Positions 56,490 to 64,000 of a stretch of 64,000 nt of DNA are shown here, piece by piece. The DNA is from 2-12-FULL-35-23 sp965196985. GTDB lineage: Bacteria > Pseudomonadota > Gammaproteobacteria > UBA12402. How positions within the stretch are numbered: the first letter of the stretch is position 1; each line of letters opens with the position of its first letter. Position numbers and translations under genes: made by a program. The notes below the pieces were generated by a model. That model was not told the DNA's origin, did no database searches, and saw nothing but the letters and a program-made list of their open reading frames with translations. The DNA lies in NCBI GenBank assembly GCA_965196985.1, contig CBDALO010000051.1, positions 1 to 64,000 on the forward strand. The letters are read 5' to 3'.

Positions 56490-56660
56490 CTATACTTCAC
56501 GCATTTCAAATTCGATCTTAGCAGCACCGCAATCAGGGCAAACCCAAGTTGCTGGCACATCAACCCACAAAGTACCTGGCTCTAAGCCAGCCTCAAGATC
56601 ACCTTTTGCTTCGTCATAAATATATCCACATACCATACACTGCCAACGTTTATACTCCAT
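56490..56660 (-). CDS. Rubredoxin
   Basis: A 56-residue protein starting MEYKRWQCMVCGYIYDEA and containing WVCPDCGAAK. The two CxxCG pairs (C8/C11 and C41/C44) bind a single iron. The typical spacing between pairs and the PGT..W..VP segment are present. Rubredoxins carry single electrons for oxygen-stress or alkane-oxidising systems. The gene lies between marC and rve IS copy 3; the IS ends about 85 bp upstream of its start. Confidence 0.93.
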   Translation of the reverse strand: MEYKRWQCMVCGYIYDEAKGDLEAGLEPGTLWVDVPATWVCPDCGAAKIEFEMREV

Positions 56661-56744
56661 CTCTCCCTCTCACCTAAGCCTGCTAAAAATGAGGTCAGTT
56701 TAACGAGTTATAAATCAAAGTGATACCCTAGAGCCCGTTTACAC

Positions 56745-58177
56745 AGTATATTCCAATCGTAAGATGAGCCTGAAGCAGCATCTGAACAGATGTCACCATG
56801 ATGGTCCATCGGTTAGTCTTCAGTGCTGATAGTATCAGCTATTTGCTCTTTTGTTATTTTCTCAAATAACGTCTTCTTTGCTTCCTGCATCTTTTGTGCA
56901 GATTCATGATCAGTCAGAGAATACGCTAATTTATCTAGTCGTTCAAAGGTTTCATTTTCCTTTAAATACTGCTCAGCATTTTCAATTGATTTGAACTTTT
57001 CGTAAGGAGTCATAATGGCCTCGTAAGGGTAAAGTTTAGTTTGCTTACCCTTGCTATTAATGCTGGTTACAGGGAAGTAACAAGGTCTGTGAAAATTAAT
57101 ATAGTCGTTAAAATGCTGGTTATAGAATTCATTAATTTGCGGGGCAAAACGTTGTTGAATATGTATGTAGCCAAAATGCTTTCTAACAACCGAGCCATTT
57201 TTACTTTCCACCAAACCGTTGTCATTACTATGCCTTGGCCTCGATTTAGTGAGTTCAATAAATAACTTTTGCAATAGTTTAGCTACATGCTGATTAATGT
57301 ACTCTGAGCCATTATCAGCATGTAGGCCTAACACTTTAAATGGAAAGGTATCGATTATTTGCTCTAAGACAGGGATTAAGTAAGCCTCACTAATTTTTTC
57401 AACAGCGCAGACTACCTCCATCTGTGTCACCTCGTCAACAGCATTAATATGATAAACACCCTTGATTTTATCCATATCTCCTTGGTGCACTGTATCAATA
57501 CGTATAAAGCCAGGCCTACCCTCTGGAGTTGGTTTTCGCCTTTCACCAATAGAAACCTGCGTTGCTTTAGTTTTATTAAAGTGTCGCCGTTTGCGCTGGT
57601 AGGTTTCAGTTTGTCGAAGATTGTAAAGATGAGAGACTGAGATAAAAGCAAGACGCGCATAACGCTTATCTCCAAACAAATGAAAGGCTCTCTCGCAAAG
57701 TTTTTTTGTGGTAGGCCCGCTAAGCGTTTGATGAACCTGATCCGTTTCAGCTAACAACCAAGTATCCTCATGCGTATAGATTAAGCTAAACTTATTTCTA
57801 GGTGATCGTTGCTTAACAACAACTTTTCCTGACTTTTGATACTGAGCAATTAGCCTAGTAATTTGTGAACGTGAGTAACCAGTCATTCGTTGCAGGTAAT
57901 CACGAATCAATCCTTTGTCCTTTTTGCACATACCGCAATAAGCAAATTTTTTTAATGTGTTCGTAACCCATAGGTAAGATTCTGCTCGTAATGTAGCTTC
58001 AAAGGTAAGCTGGGTTGATGAGGATAGAAATTGCTCAATCTGGGCAAGTGTGTTTAATTCTATGTCGTTCATATTGATATTCATCCATATAGGATGAACG
58101 ATCACGCAACAACTTCAGGCCCACTTTGCATTGGAAAGTGGGGGCTATTTCAGGCTCATCTTGCATTGGAAGAGACT
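56745..58177 (-). mobile_element. 1433-bp rve-type IS, copy 3
   Basis: Flanked by an exact 5-bp duplication TACAC (56740-56744 and 58178-58182). The ends and length equal copy 1. It lies upstream of the aldolase gene, 67 bp before its ATG. Confidence 0.93.
56813..58105 (-). CDS. DDE (rve integrase-core) transposase, copy 3
   Basis: 430 residues, one of three nearly identical copies; it differs at single positions (for example EATLRAES for EATSRAES). The core IRIDTVHQGD, LHADNGSEY and NGLVESKNG is intact. Confidence 0.88.
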   Translation of the reverse strand: MIVHPIWMNINMNDIELNTLAQIEQFLSSSTQLTFEATLRAESYLWVTNTLKKFAYCGMCKKDKGLIRDYLQRMTGYSRSQITRLIAQYQKSGKVVVKQRSPRNKFSLIYTHEDTWLLAETDQVHQTLSGPTTKKLCERAFHLFGDKRYARLAFISVSHLYNLRQTETYQRKRRHFNKTKATQVSIGERRKPTPEGRPGFIRIDTVHQGDMDKIKGVYHINAVDEVTQMEVVCAVEKISEAYLIPVLEQIIDTFPFKVLGLHADNGSEYINQHVAKLLQKLFIELTKSRPRHSNDNGLVESKNGSVVRKHFGYIHIQQRFAPQINEFYNQHFNDYINFHRPCYFPVTSINSKGKQTKLYPYEAIMTPYEKFKSIENAEQYLKENETFERLDKLAYSLTDHESAQKMQEAKKTLFEKITKEQIADTISTED

Positions 58178-58244
58178 TACACTTGCAGTTTTTATTAAAA
58201 AAATGAATACTACGCGCAAACTTAACCACAGGAGTAATCACCCA

Positions 58245-59273
58245 ATGAACAAAGCTGAACTACTCGATACCGTCCAAAAAATTGCCGCCAAGGGAAAAGG
58301 CATTTTGGCAGCTGATGAAAGCACCAATACTATTAAAAAACGCTTCGACAGTATCAACCTTGAATCAACCGAAGATAACCGTCGTGCTTACCGTGAGCTG
58401 CTCTTTACCACAGACAGCATTGGTGAATACATTAGCGGAGCTATTTTATTTGAAGAAACCCTATTCCAAAAAGCTAGCGACGGCACTCCTTTCGCCAAAA
58501 TGTTAGCTGACCAGGGTGTCATTCCTGGCATTAAAGTTGATAAAGGTTTAATCCCGCTAGTACTTTCTAATGACGAGAAAACAACTCAAGGCTTAGATGG
58601 TATGCCAGAGCGCCTTGAAGAATACAAACAAGCTGGCGCTAAGTTTGCAAAATTCCGCTGTACTTACGACATCACGGACACTAAGCCTTCTATGCAAGCC
58701 ATCCACACTAACGCTGAAGTACTAGCCCGTTATGCCGCTATTTGCCAAAGCAAAGGTATCGTGCCTATCGTTGAGCCAGAGGTCCTAATGAACGGCAATC
58801 ACACTTTAGAGCGCTGCGAAGAAGTTACCACTGCTGTGCTAAATGCCACTTTCACTGCTTTAAAACTACAAGAAGTATTTTTAGAAGGGATCATTTTAAA
58901 GCCCAACATGGTTATCTCTGGCAACACTTGCTCCAACCAGGCAACACCACTAGAAGTTGCTGAGGCAACCGTACGCACCTTAAAACGTACCGTCCCAAGT
59001 GCCGTACCAACTATTAACTTCCTCTCTGGTGGCCAAACGCCTGAGCAGGCTACTTTGCACTTAGACTTAATGAATAAACAGGGTACACTTCCTTGGAACT
59101 TAAGCTTCTCTTATGGTCGTGCTTTACAAGAACCTAGTCTAAGCGCTTGGCAAGGTAAACCTGAGAACGTAGCTACTGCACAGGAAGCTTTCCAAAAACG
59201 TATGCGCTTAAATAGTGCTGCTAACTTAGGTGAATACGCTGAAACGATGGAAACTGACTCAGTTTCAGCATAA
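58245..59273 (+). CDS. Class I fructose-bisphosphate aldolase
   Basis: 342 residues from ATG at 58245, which has AGGAG 9 nt upstream. A longer frame would begin inside the neighbouring IS (MESGGYFRLILHWKRL) and is not native. The class I enzyme features are seen: ILAADESTNTIKKRF near residue 25, EPEVLMNGNHTLERCEE near 185, and IILKPNMVISG, whose Lys forms the Schiff base. It splits fructose-1,6-bisphosphate in glycolysis. A terminator follows. Confidence 0.93.
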   Translation: MNKAELLDTVQKIAAKGKGILAADESTNTIKKRFDSINLESTEDNRRAYRELLFTTDSIGEYISGAILFEETLFQKASDGTPFAKMLADQGVIPGIKVDKGLIPLVLSNDEKTTQGLDGMPERLEEYKQAGAKFAKFRCTYDITDTKPSMQAIHTNAEVLARYAAICQSKGIVPIVEPEVLMNGNHTLERCEEVTTAVLNATFTALKLQEVFLEGIILKPNMVISGNTCSNQATPLEVAEATVRTLKRTVPSAVPTINFLSGGQTPEQATLHLDLMNKQGTLPWNLSFSYGRALQEPSLSAWQGKPENVATAQEAFQKRMRLNSAANLGEYAETMETDSVSA

Positions 59274-59293
59274 TTAGCTAGTAAAAAGACAAG

Positions 59294-59321
59294 AAGCGGC
59301 ATTAGCCGCTTTTTGTTTTTT
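59294..59321 (+). terminator. Rho-independent terminator of the aldolase gene
   Basis: AGCGGC-ATTA-GCCGCT (59295-59310) followed by TTTTGTTTTTT, 21 nt after the stop codon. Confidence 0.88.
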
Positions 59322-59383
59322 CCCACCTTGTTAGCTTTTACTAAAATTTGCTAGAGTCTCGCCTTATTCTGAAGGTGCGTTTA

Positions 59384-59938
59384 ATGACAATGTGGTCCAA
59401 GACCTTACCGGAAAAATTATCTAATCAACAAAAAGCTTGGCTAAGTGACACCAGCTCTATGTCCAATCGAGTTCGCAGCCTAGCCAAAGAGGGCTTTAAA
59501 CTACAGATCATCAAGCAAGGCTGGCGCAACGCTGTACCGGCAGAGTCAAGCTGGCTACAACTAAACAAAACTGATGAATTATTGTTCGTCCGCACTGTCA
59601 CACTAGGCAACCAGGATACACCCTGGTTAGTGGGTCATTCGCTATTTCCAAAACCATTGCTTAATCGTCATGTCGGTAGCTTTACCAACCTAGAGGAAAC
59701 TCCCTTAGGTGATTTATTGTTCAACAAGCTAATGGCTCAACGCGGTCCTTTGGACTACTGTTTACTCACTTCAGAAGATGAATTGTACCAAATTACCAAA
59801 CCTTTCTTACAGCAAGAGACGCCTACTCTACTAGCCCGTCGATCACAATTTATGATTGGAGAAGATCGCCTAGCTGTACATGAAGCCTTCCTTCCAGAAC
59901 TTTGGCAGCAACTTAATACCACTTGTACCCTTGCTTAA
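59384..59938 (+). CDS. ubiC: Chorismate pyruvate-lyase (UbiC)
   Basis: 184 residues from ATG at 59384, with GAAGG 8 nt upstream; the frame opens earlier without a signal. The UbiC pattern is present: DTSSMSNRVRSLAKEGFKLQII, LFVRTVTLGNQDTPWLVGHSL, LGDLLFNKL and LARRSQFMI. It releases pyruvate from chorismate to give 4-hydroxybenzoate, the ring precursor of ubiquinone. UbiA is not adjacent; a UbiA-like protein without active-site Asp residues lies 4 kb away. Confidence 0.87.
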   Translation: MTMWSKTLPEKLSNQQKAWLSDTSSMSNRVRSLAKEGFKLQIIKQGWRNAVPAESSWLQLNKTDELLFVRTVTLGNQDTPWLVGHSLFPKPLLNRHVGSFTNLEETPLGDLLFNKLMAQRGPLDYCLLTSEDELYQITKPFLQQETPTLLARRSQFMIGEDRLAVHEAFLPELWQQLNTTCTLA

Positions 59939-60272
59939 CCCTCGATTCGAGCCACCCGTTCTGCAATATCGAACAATTTTACAATTAAAAAGCTACCTCT
60001 AAATACCAAACACCCCGACCAATTAATTAGCTATTTACATATTTTGAAAGGAAATTTCAAAATAGACACAAAAACACCCATTCAACTATGGCTAAACCAA
60101 GATCAATTTAACTAAAACCTCAAATTTTAGCGTTTTTTACTAGTTCAAGCCTGTACCAATACTAGGGATAACCTATATAATCCAAAAAACCACACTTCAT
60201 AATATAAGACTAAATTAGGTTTAGCCTTCGTAAAACCCAATCGCTTAACAAGCACAATAAGGAGAACAACTA
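59939..60272. other. Gene-free stretch, leader of a truncated gene
   Basis: No gene or RNA is recognised. TATAAT at 60176-60181 is a possible -10 box for the small frame at 60273, without a clear -35 box. The sequence is A/T-rich and contains no repeat seen elsewhere in the window. Confidence 0.35.
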
Positions 60273-60356
60273 ATGCCTAAACCAAGTGTAACGTCCCACA
60301 ATAATTTAGAGAAACCATCTCAACCTATTTTGCGTGAGATGGTGTCAAATAGTTAA
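60273..60356 (+). pseudogene. Start of a gene truncated by a transposon
   Basis: ATG at 60273 has a perfect AAGGAG 8 nt upstream. The frame encodes MPKPSVTSHNNLEKPSQPIL and then runs into the end of the TnsB/TnsC-like unit, stopping at 60356. Such a good start with only 27 codons suggests a gene cut by the transposon; the continuation was not found on the far side within the window. Confidence 0.45.
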
Positions 60357-61153
60357 CCTTTTAGCTCATGAATTGCCTGATTAATGACATCATCCGGTAT
60401 ATGGTTTAAATTCATATTAGCGGCGATTAGCAACGCATGTCGCATGAGCCTATCAACATAACGAAGCCTACCTTTTGTGGCCATGTGTACTGCACGAATA
60501 CCTGTTTCAGTGAATAAGCTGCTGCTCATTCCTACCTTCTCAAAAGCAGCGTGAATAATGCTCTCAAAATCCCTGCTATCTTCAATTGCATGCCACCTAA
60601 TAAAGCACTGAATTCTAGAGTTGATAGGTTCATAGGCTGGTCTCTGCAATGTTGCTAGAAGTGATGGGAGTCCACATAAGATAATCGTCATGACGTCTTT
60701 GCTGTCAAAACTGAAATTAAGGAAGTCAGGTAATCGTAGAATGAAATCATTACTAAGCTGATGCGCCTCGTCTAGGATCCAAATAGGCTGAACGTTTTTA
60801 TCATGGTAGAGCGCGATCAAGCTCTGCTTCAAGTCTCTCCAAAGTTTAGAGGATCGGTAATAGTTTTCTAAACCTAGATTTTCGGCAAGCTGAGAGTACA
60901 CATCAAATGACCGAAAGTGAGTGTCTGATTGATAAATGACTTGATGGGTCAGCGGGTTGAGTTTATTGCTCCAGTATCTTAGCGCCGTGGTCTTTCCTGT
61001 CCCTGAGTCGCCAGTAATCACTGCTAAGCCGCGTGTTTCTAGCAAACCATTAAGTTGCTGTTCTAGTCGCTTTGACTGCGCCAATTCAATAATGTTTGAT
61101 TTACCCAATGGATCAAATTTCAAGCCAAAATGTTGAAGATACATCTTACTCAT
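60353..61153 (-). CDS. AAA+ ATPase of the transposon (TnsC/TniB/ExeA-like)
   Basis: 266 residues. GDSGTGKTTALRYW is Walker A and PIWILDEAHQLSNDF is Walker B. The N-terminal MYLQHFGLKFDPLG is typical of ExeA-type ATPases. It would act as the target-selecting or regulatory ATPase for the rve transposase encoded at 62385-63722, which precedes it on the same strand. The IS110 insertion now separates the two genes and may have cut the shared transcript. Confidence 0.83.
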   Translation of the reverse strand: MSKMYLQHFGLKFDPLGKSNIIELAQSKRLEQQLNGLLETRGLAVITGDSGTGKTTALRYWSNKLNPLTHQVIYQSDTHFRSFDVYSQLAENLGLENYYRSSKLWRDLKQSLIALYHDKNVQPIWILDEAHQLSNDFILRLPDFLNFSFDSKDVMTIILCGLPSLLATLQRPAYEPINSRIQCFIRWHAIEDSRDFESIIHAAFEKVGMSSSLFTETGIRAVHMATKGRLRYVDRLMRHALLIAANMNLNHIPDDVINQAIHELKG

Positions 61154-61199
61154 CCTTGTATCTTAAATAACTGTAGAGATATGACAATATTGCTACAAT

Positions 61200-61345
61200 C
61201 CCAAGGATGCTTGGGTAGGCGGAAGGTGAAGCCGTGTTCGTCCTTAGGATTTAATCCTGTTGAGGAGATTTAGCTCCCTTCCACCCTCATAAGTTCATGA
61301 GATCGAACGGTATCTTAGGCCATTGTGAGCCTGTATTTGCAAGGT
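61200..61345 (+). ncRNA. Candidate bridge RNA of the IS110 element
   Basis: The leader folds by eye into several hairpins: CCCAAG-GATG-CTTGGG at 61200-61215; an outer GGAAGG/CCTTCC stem (61221-61226 with 61277-61282) enclosing AGGA..TCCT and GGAG..CTCC stems; CTCAT..ATGAG near 61285-61300; and AGGC..GCCT near 61316-61332. IS110-group elements are known to express a bridge RNA from this position, whose two loops pair with target and donor DNA. Assignment here is by position and structure, without a covariance search. Confidence 0.45.
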
Positions 61346-61405
61346 TGATCCGAACTATGATTTCCCAAGTTTGTTAGTGTAATAAAATTTAAGAGGCTCT
61401 AGCAA

Positions 61406-62356
61406 ATGAAAAAAAATTGTGTTGGTATTGATATTGCAAAATCTGATTTTGTTGCTGCTATCACCACTAGCGGAAAAGATCACGTTAAACATTTTAATAA
61501 TAATCCTGAGGGCTTTTCTGAGTTATTAGAATGGACGCAATCTTTATCTGATCAGTCACTTCATTTTTGCATGGAATCAACAGGTAAATACGGTAATGCA
61601 TTGGCTCTTTATTTACATAGTGAGAAGTGTGATGTCAGTATAATTAATCCTGCACGAATAAAGTTTTTTATGAAAGGACAGCTAATACGAAACAAGACCG
61701 ACAAGGCCGATGCGGTCAGTATTAAGGACTATTCAAATCATTTTACTCCAACGCTATGGCAGCCTTTGCCAGCTAATATAGAGGCTCTAAGAGCTTTGAT
61801 ACAGAGATCTGAAGTATTAACCTCCCAAGTCAGCAATGAACAAAACAGGCTGGAGCTAGCGGAAGAAACAATTATTAGCTCTATACAAAATCATATCGAT
61901 TATATGGAAAAAGAAATTTTACGACTGCAGGAAGAAATTAGTAAGCTGATCGCGAGTGATGATGATCTGAAGAATAACACAGAGCTGCTTAAAAGCATCC
62001 CAGGCATTGGTGATAAAACCGCTCAAACACTAACTGCTTTTTTTAATAATATTGAAAGATTTTCTGGCGCAAAACAATTGGCTGCTCATATTGGTTTAAA
62101 TCCCAGCCAGTCACAATCAGGCACTTCATTGAATTCATCACGGCTCTCAAAGGTTGGTAGTGCTTGGTTGCGAAAGGCGCTTTACATGCCGGCATTAGTG
62201 GCTATAAGGCATAATCCTATTTTGAAGAAATTTTATGAAAAGCTGCTCAAAAAAGGCAAGCCAAAGAAGCTAGCCATTTGTGCTGTTATGAGAAAAATGG
62301 TGCATATGATTTATGGCATCCTAAAAACACAGCAGCCATTTTCAGCGGATGCCTAG
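61406..62356 (+). CDS. IS110-family recombinase/transposase
   Basis: 316 residues. The RuvC-like DEDD domain has VGIDIAKSDFVAAI, CMESTGKYGNALALYL and NKTDKADAVSIKDY. The C-terminal Tnp20 domain has SIPGIGDKTAQTLTAFF and NPSQSQSGTS with the conserved Ser. AAGAGG lies 9 nt before the ATG. The gene appears intact. Confidence 0.93.
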   Translation: MKKNCVGIDIAKSDFVAAITTSGKDHVKHFNNNPEGFSELLEWTQSLSDQSLHFCMESTGKYGNALALYLHSEKCDVSIINPARIKFFMKGQLIRNKTDKADAVSIKDYSNHFTPTLWQPLPANIEALRALIQRSEVLTSQVSNEQNRLELAEETIISSIQNHIDYMEKEILRLQEEISKLIASDDDLKNNTELLKSIPGIGDKTAQTLTAFFNNIERFSGAKQLAAHIGLNPSQSQSGTSLNSSRLSKVGSAWLRKALYMPALVAIRHNPILKKFYEKLLKKGKPKKLAICAVMRKMVHMIYGILKTQQPFSADA

Positions 62357-62384
62357 TAAAAATTTTACAATTTATTGTTGACGT

Positions 62385-63722
62385 TTAAGACGGTATCTCC
62401 TCAGTGATATCCAAATCCTCTTTAACTTGGTTATAAACAATCTCAACTAGCGAGGTTTTTCTTGCTGGTTGTTCCGGCATCTGAGGTCTAGCTCGGGTTC
62501 TAGAAAGGTTGTTATGTTTGTCCAGCTCTCCCACTGCACCAAGGTATTGATATTCCAATGATTCGACGTGACGGGCGGAGTCACTATGCGGATCAACCAC
62601 TAAATAAACCTCTTGTTGAGCCAGTTCAAATGGAACTTCAAAGAGTCGATTATTCCAGCTTACCGTGCCATCCTTCCTGACTCGGCGCTTAATGCGATGC
62701 AGGAAGTAATCATCTAGCTTATCGGCCAAACAACCTAACGGCTGAATTTTAGTGAGGTCTTGCTGATAGCGTTGTAACGGGGTCATCTTGTCAGGCAGGG
62801 CGCTTTGCGAGGCTTGATGATAAACACGCTCAACCCAAGCCCAAAATCGATCATTCAGCGCATTGAAACTATGAATGGAATCCAGGTTGCATTCAGCTAG
62901 GAATTGCTCGCGTACTGTTCTATGCCAACGCTCTAGTTTGCCTTTGCTTTGCGGTTCATAGGGCCTGCCGTAAATCAATTGAATTTTCAAACGAGCACAA
63001 ATGGTTTGCAACGTTTTAGCACGGTAGGCAGGGCCGTTGTCAATGATGAGCTTAACAGGAAGCCCACGTTTGAGTAATGCCTCTTTCAACACATGCTCAA
63101 TAGTAATGGCACTCTCATCAGTACAAAATTTACTGTGACAGACCAACCTTGAGGCATCATCAAAAATACTCACCAAATAGCTTTTAACTCTTCTTTGGCC
63201 ATCGTAAATCGTTGGACCATGCATGACATCGCCATACCAAATATCACAAGCTGTGAGCGCCTCAAATGAGCGGCGCTCAATTTGGTTAGAAGGTGTGACT
63301 GTTCTTTTAGACAGGCCGTGTTTTACTAATAAGCGGTGAACTGTTGCGTGAGATAATTCACCTCGTGCTACCTTCCCTTGAGTTTCTAAGAGTTTAATCA
63401 CGGTCGGAATTGATCTTGAAGGGCTTTCCTGTTTAGTGGAAATAATTAACTCTTGTAGCTCTGGATTGATGTGACACTGGCCTTTGTCTCGTCGAGTTTT
63501 AGGAACTAATCCATCAATACCCTGCTTTAACCAGGCGTAATACCAATTCTCAATTGTTTTAGCACTGAGGTGAACACGCTTACTACCTGGAATGTTGTAG
63601 GTTTGCTGGGACAACCTTTTAATAATGCTCTTGAGCTCACCATGCTCAAAACTATTTCGGCTACATAGCTCACCTAAAACACTTAGGCGAAACAGTGCTG
63701 TTGGGTGAATGGGCTTGGTCAT
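62385..63722 (-). CDS. rve transposase of the transposon (TnsB/TniA-like)
   Basis: 445 residues from ATG at 63722, which has AGGA about 8 nt upstream; the frame is open to 63836 through the likely transposon end. A helix-turn-helix region (about 20-130) precedes the DD35E core: CDIWYGDVMHGP, LIIDNGPAYRAK and SKGKLERWHRTV. A Mu-type C-terminal beta-barrel follows (RRVRKDGTVSWNNRLFEVP). The ATPase gene lay directly downstream before the IS110 insertion. Confidence 0.87.
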   Translation of the reverse strand: MTKPIHPTALFRLSVLGELCSRNSFEHGELKSIIKRLSQQTYNIPGSKRVHLSAKTIENWYYAWLKQGIDGLVPKTRRDKGQCHINPELQELIISTKQESPSRSIPTVIKLLETQGKVARGELSHATVHRLLVKHGLSKRTVTPSNQIERRSFEALTACDIWYGDVMHGPTIYDGQRRVKSYLVSIFDDASRLVCHSKFCTDESAITIEHVLKEALLKRGLPVKLIIDNGPAYRAKTLQTICARLKIQLIYGRPYEPQSKGKLERWHRTVREQFLAECNLDSIHSFNALNDRFWAWVERVYHQASQSALPDKMTPLQRYQQDLTKIQPLGCLADKLDDYFLHRIKRRVRKDGTVSWNNRLFEVPFELAQQEVYLVVDPHSDSARHVESLEYQYLGAVGELDKHNNLSRTRARPQMPEQPARKTSLVEIVYNQVKEDLDITEEIPS

Positions 63723-63856
63723 TTTGCAATTCCTGTGTGATTTAACTACTTGCAATGAGTTAATCACAACTTGAGTTGAGAATGCTACGCTCAAACTGTG
63801 TGGGGTCGTGAGGTTTACAGAAAATATCCATCTCAACTTTTTTTCACGTTAATTAA

Positions 63857-64000
63857 TTATGGGATGCTCACTCCTGTGTTGTTAAGAAAAAGCATGATGC
63901 TCGATAAATCATGCTCACCAAGGCAGGCCAACCAAAACGCTTGTGGATCACTATGTCGCCCAAGCTGTAACCACAACGGATGTGCTTTGATATGGAAGGA
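63857..64000 (-). CDS. Partial hypothetical protein, C-terminal 47 residues
   Basis: A frame entering from the window edge (SFHIKAHPLWLQLGRHSDPQ) stays open to TAA at 63857-63859. Its composition (LWLQLGRHSDP, FWLACLGEHD) looks like a real protein, but no family is recognised. It ends 135 nt upstream of the transposase start. It may be another transposon gene or a neighbouring gene. Confidence 0.45.
   Translation of the reverse strand, partial: SFHIKAHPLWLQLGRHSDPQAFWLACLGEHDLSSIMLFLNNTGVSIP

Larger units (their letters stand above)
61180..62370 (+). mobile_element. IS110-family element (ends approximate)
   Basis: Defined by its DEDD recombinase gene. About 200 nt of structured noncoding sequence precede the gene and about 15-30 nt follow it, the layout of the IS110 group (long left end) rather than the IS1111 group. 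IS110 elements leave no long target duplication, so the exact limits cannot be fixed here. Confidence 0.7.
60335..63835 (-). mobile_element. TnsB/TnsC-like two-gene transposon (ends provisional)
   Basis: The pair of an rve transposase and an ExeA/TniB-type ATPase defines the element. TGAGATGG at 60335 and its inverse CCATCTCA ending at 63835 may be the tips. No target duplication was confirmed. An IS110 element lies between the two genes. Confidence 0.45.

Noticed and set aside
58131..58244. N-terminal extension of the aldolase from 58131
   Set aside because: The extra 38 codons come from the IS end and spacer; the family start MNKAELLDTV has a clear ribosome-binding site.

Overview
The window reads as a chromosomal segment of a gammaproteobacterium of moderately low G+C. 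Typical gammaproteobacterial housekeeping genes are present: djlA, waaA (Kdo transferase), ubiC, a darP/yjgA-type gene, marC/yhgN, prpC-prpD, a class I fructose-bisphosphate aldolase and ribD. The organism is in a phase of heavy insertion-sequence (IS) activity. Roughly 30% of the bases belong to at least ten kinds of mobile element, and at least seven genes can be rebuilt across exact insertion points. Together with Ser-rich hypothetical proteins this suggests a recently host-restricted, perhaps Legionellales-like, bacterium; that placement is inference.

Layout. 1-8.8 kb: a partial hypothetical gene, a Bcp-type peroxiredoxin, a small hypothetical, a CBS-pair protein, an APC-type permease split by an IS256-family element (8-bp target duplication), an IS66-like element and a YqhA-family membrane protein. 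8.8-17.3 kb: MATE and MHS transporters meeting tail to tail, tRNA-Gly(CCC), a PoxB-like ThDP enzyme, a 1433-bp rve-type IS (copy 1), an MFS carrier and a ZIP metal transporter. 17.3-22.4 kb: a GT20 (trehalose-6-phosphate synthase-like) gene broken by an IS982 element that itself carries rve IS copy 2. 22.5-27.9 kb: amidotransferase, GNAT, darP, a VanX/DdpX-type dipeptidase, ribD, and a hypothetical gene split by a 2-nt shift in a GA repeat. 28-33 kb: prpC-prpD and an APH/choline-kinase-like gene split by ISKra4. 33-36.8 kb: a 405-codon hypothetical gene cut twice, by an IS5/ISL2-type element and by the second IS256 copy. 36.8-42.6 kb: a giant surface-type gene (WGG propeller repeats plus cadherin-like domains) with three poly-G frameshifts and an IS200 insertion. 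42.6-45.9 kb: an ISNCY element split by the second ISKra4. 46.3-50.1 kb: a DUF1338 2-oxoadipate dioxygenase/decarboxylase next to a YdiJ-type D-2-hydroxyglutarate dehydrogenase. 50-56.7 kb: two hypotheticals, djlA, waaA, a DMT exporter, a UbiA-like protein without its Asp-rich motifs, marC and a 56-aa rubredoxin. 56.7-60 kb: rve IS copy 3, fba and ubiC. 60.3-64 kb: a TnsB/TnsC-like two-gene transposon with an IS110 element lodged between its genes; the IS110 5' leader is a strong bridge-RNA candidate.

How the genes work together. DUF1338 plus YdiJ form a two-step route from 2-oxoadipate to 2-oxoglutarate. prpC-prpD are the first two steps of the methylcitrate cycle, without prpB nearby. waaA, the DMT gene and the UbiA-like gene look like one transcription unit, as do rubredoxin and marC. 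Three families of short palindromic intergenic repeats recur, one of which supplies or resembles the stop-codon region of two genes. No CRISPR array, rRNA or prophage was seen.
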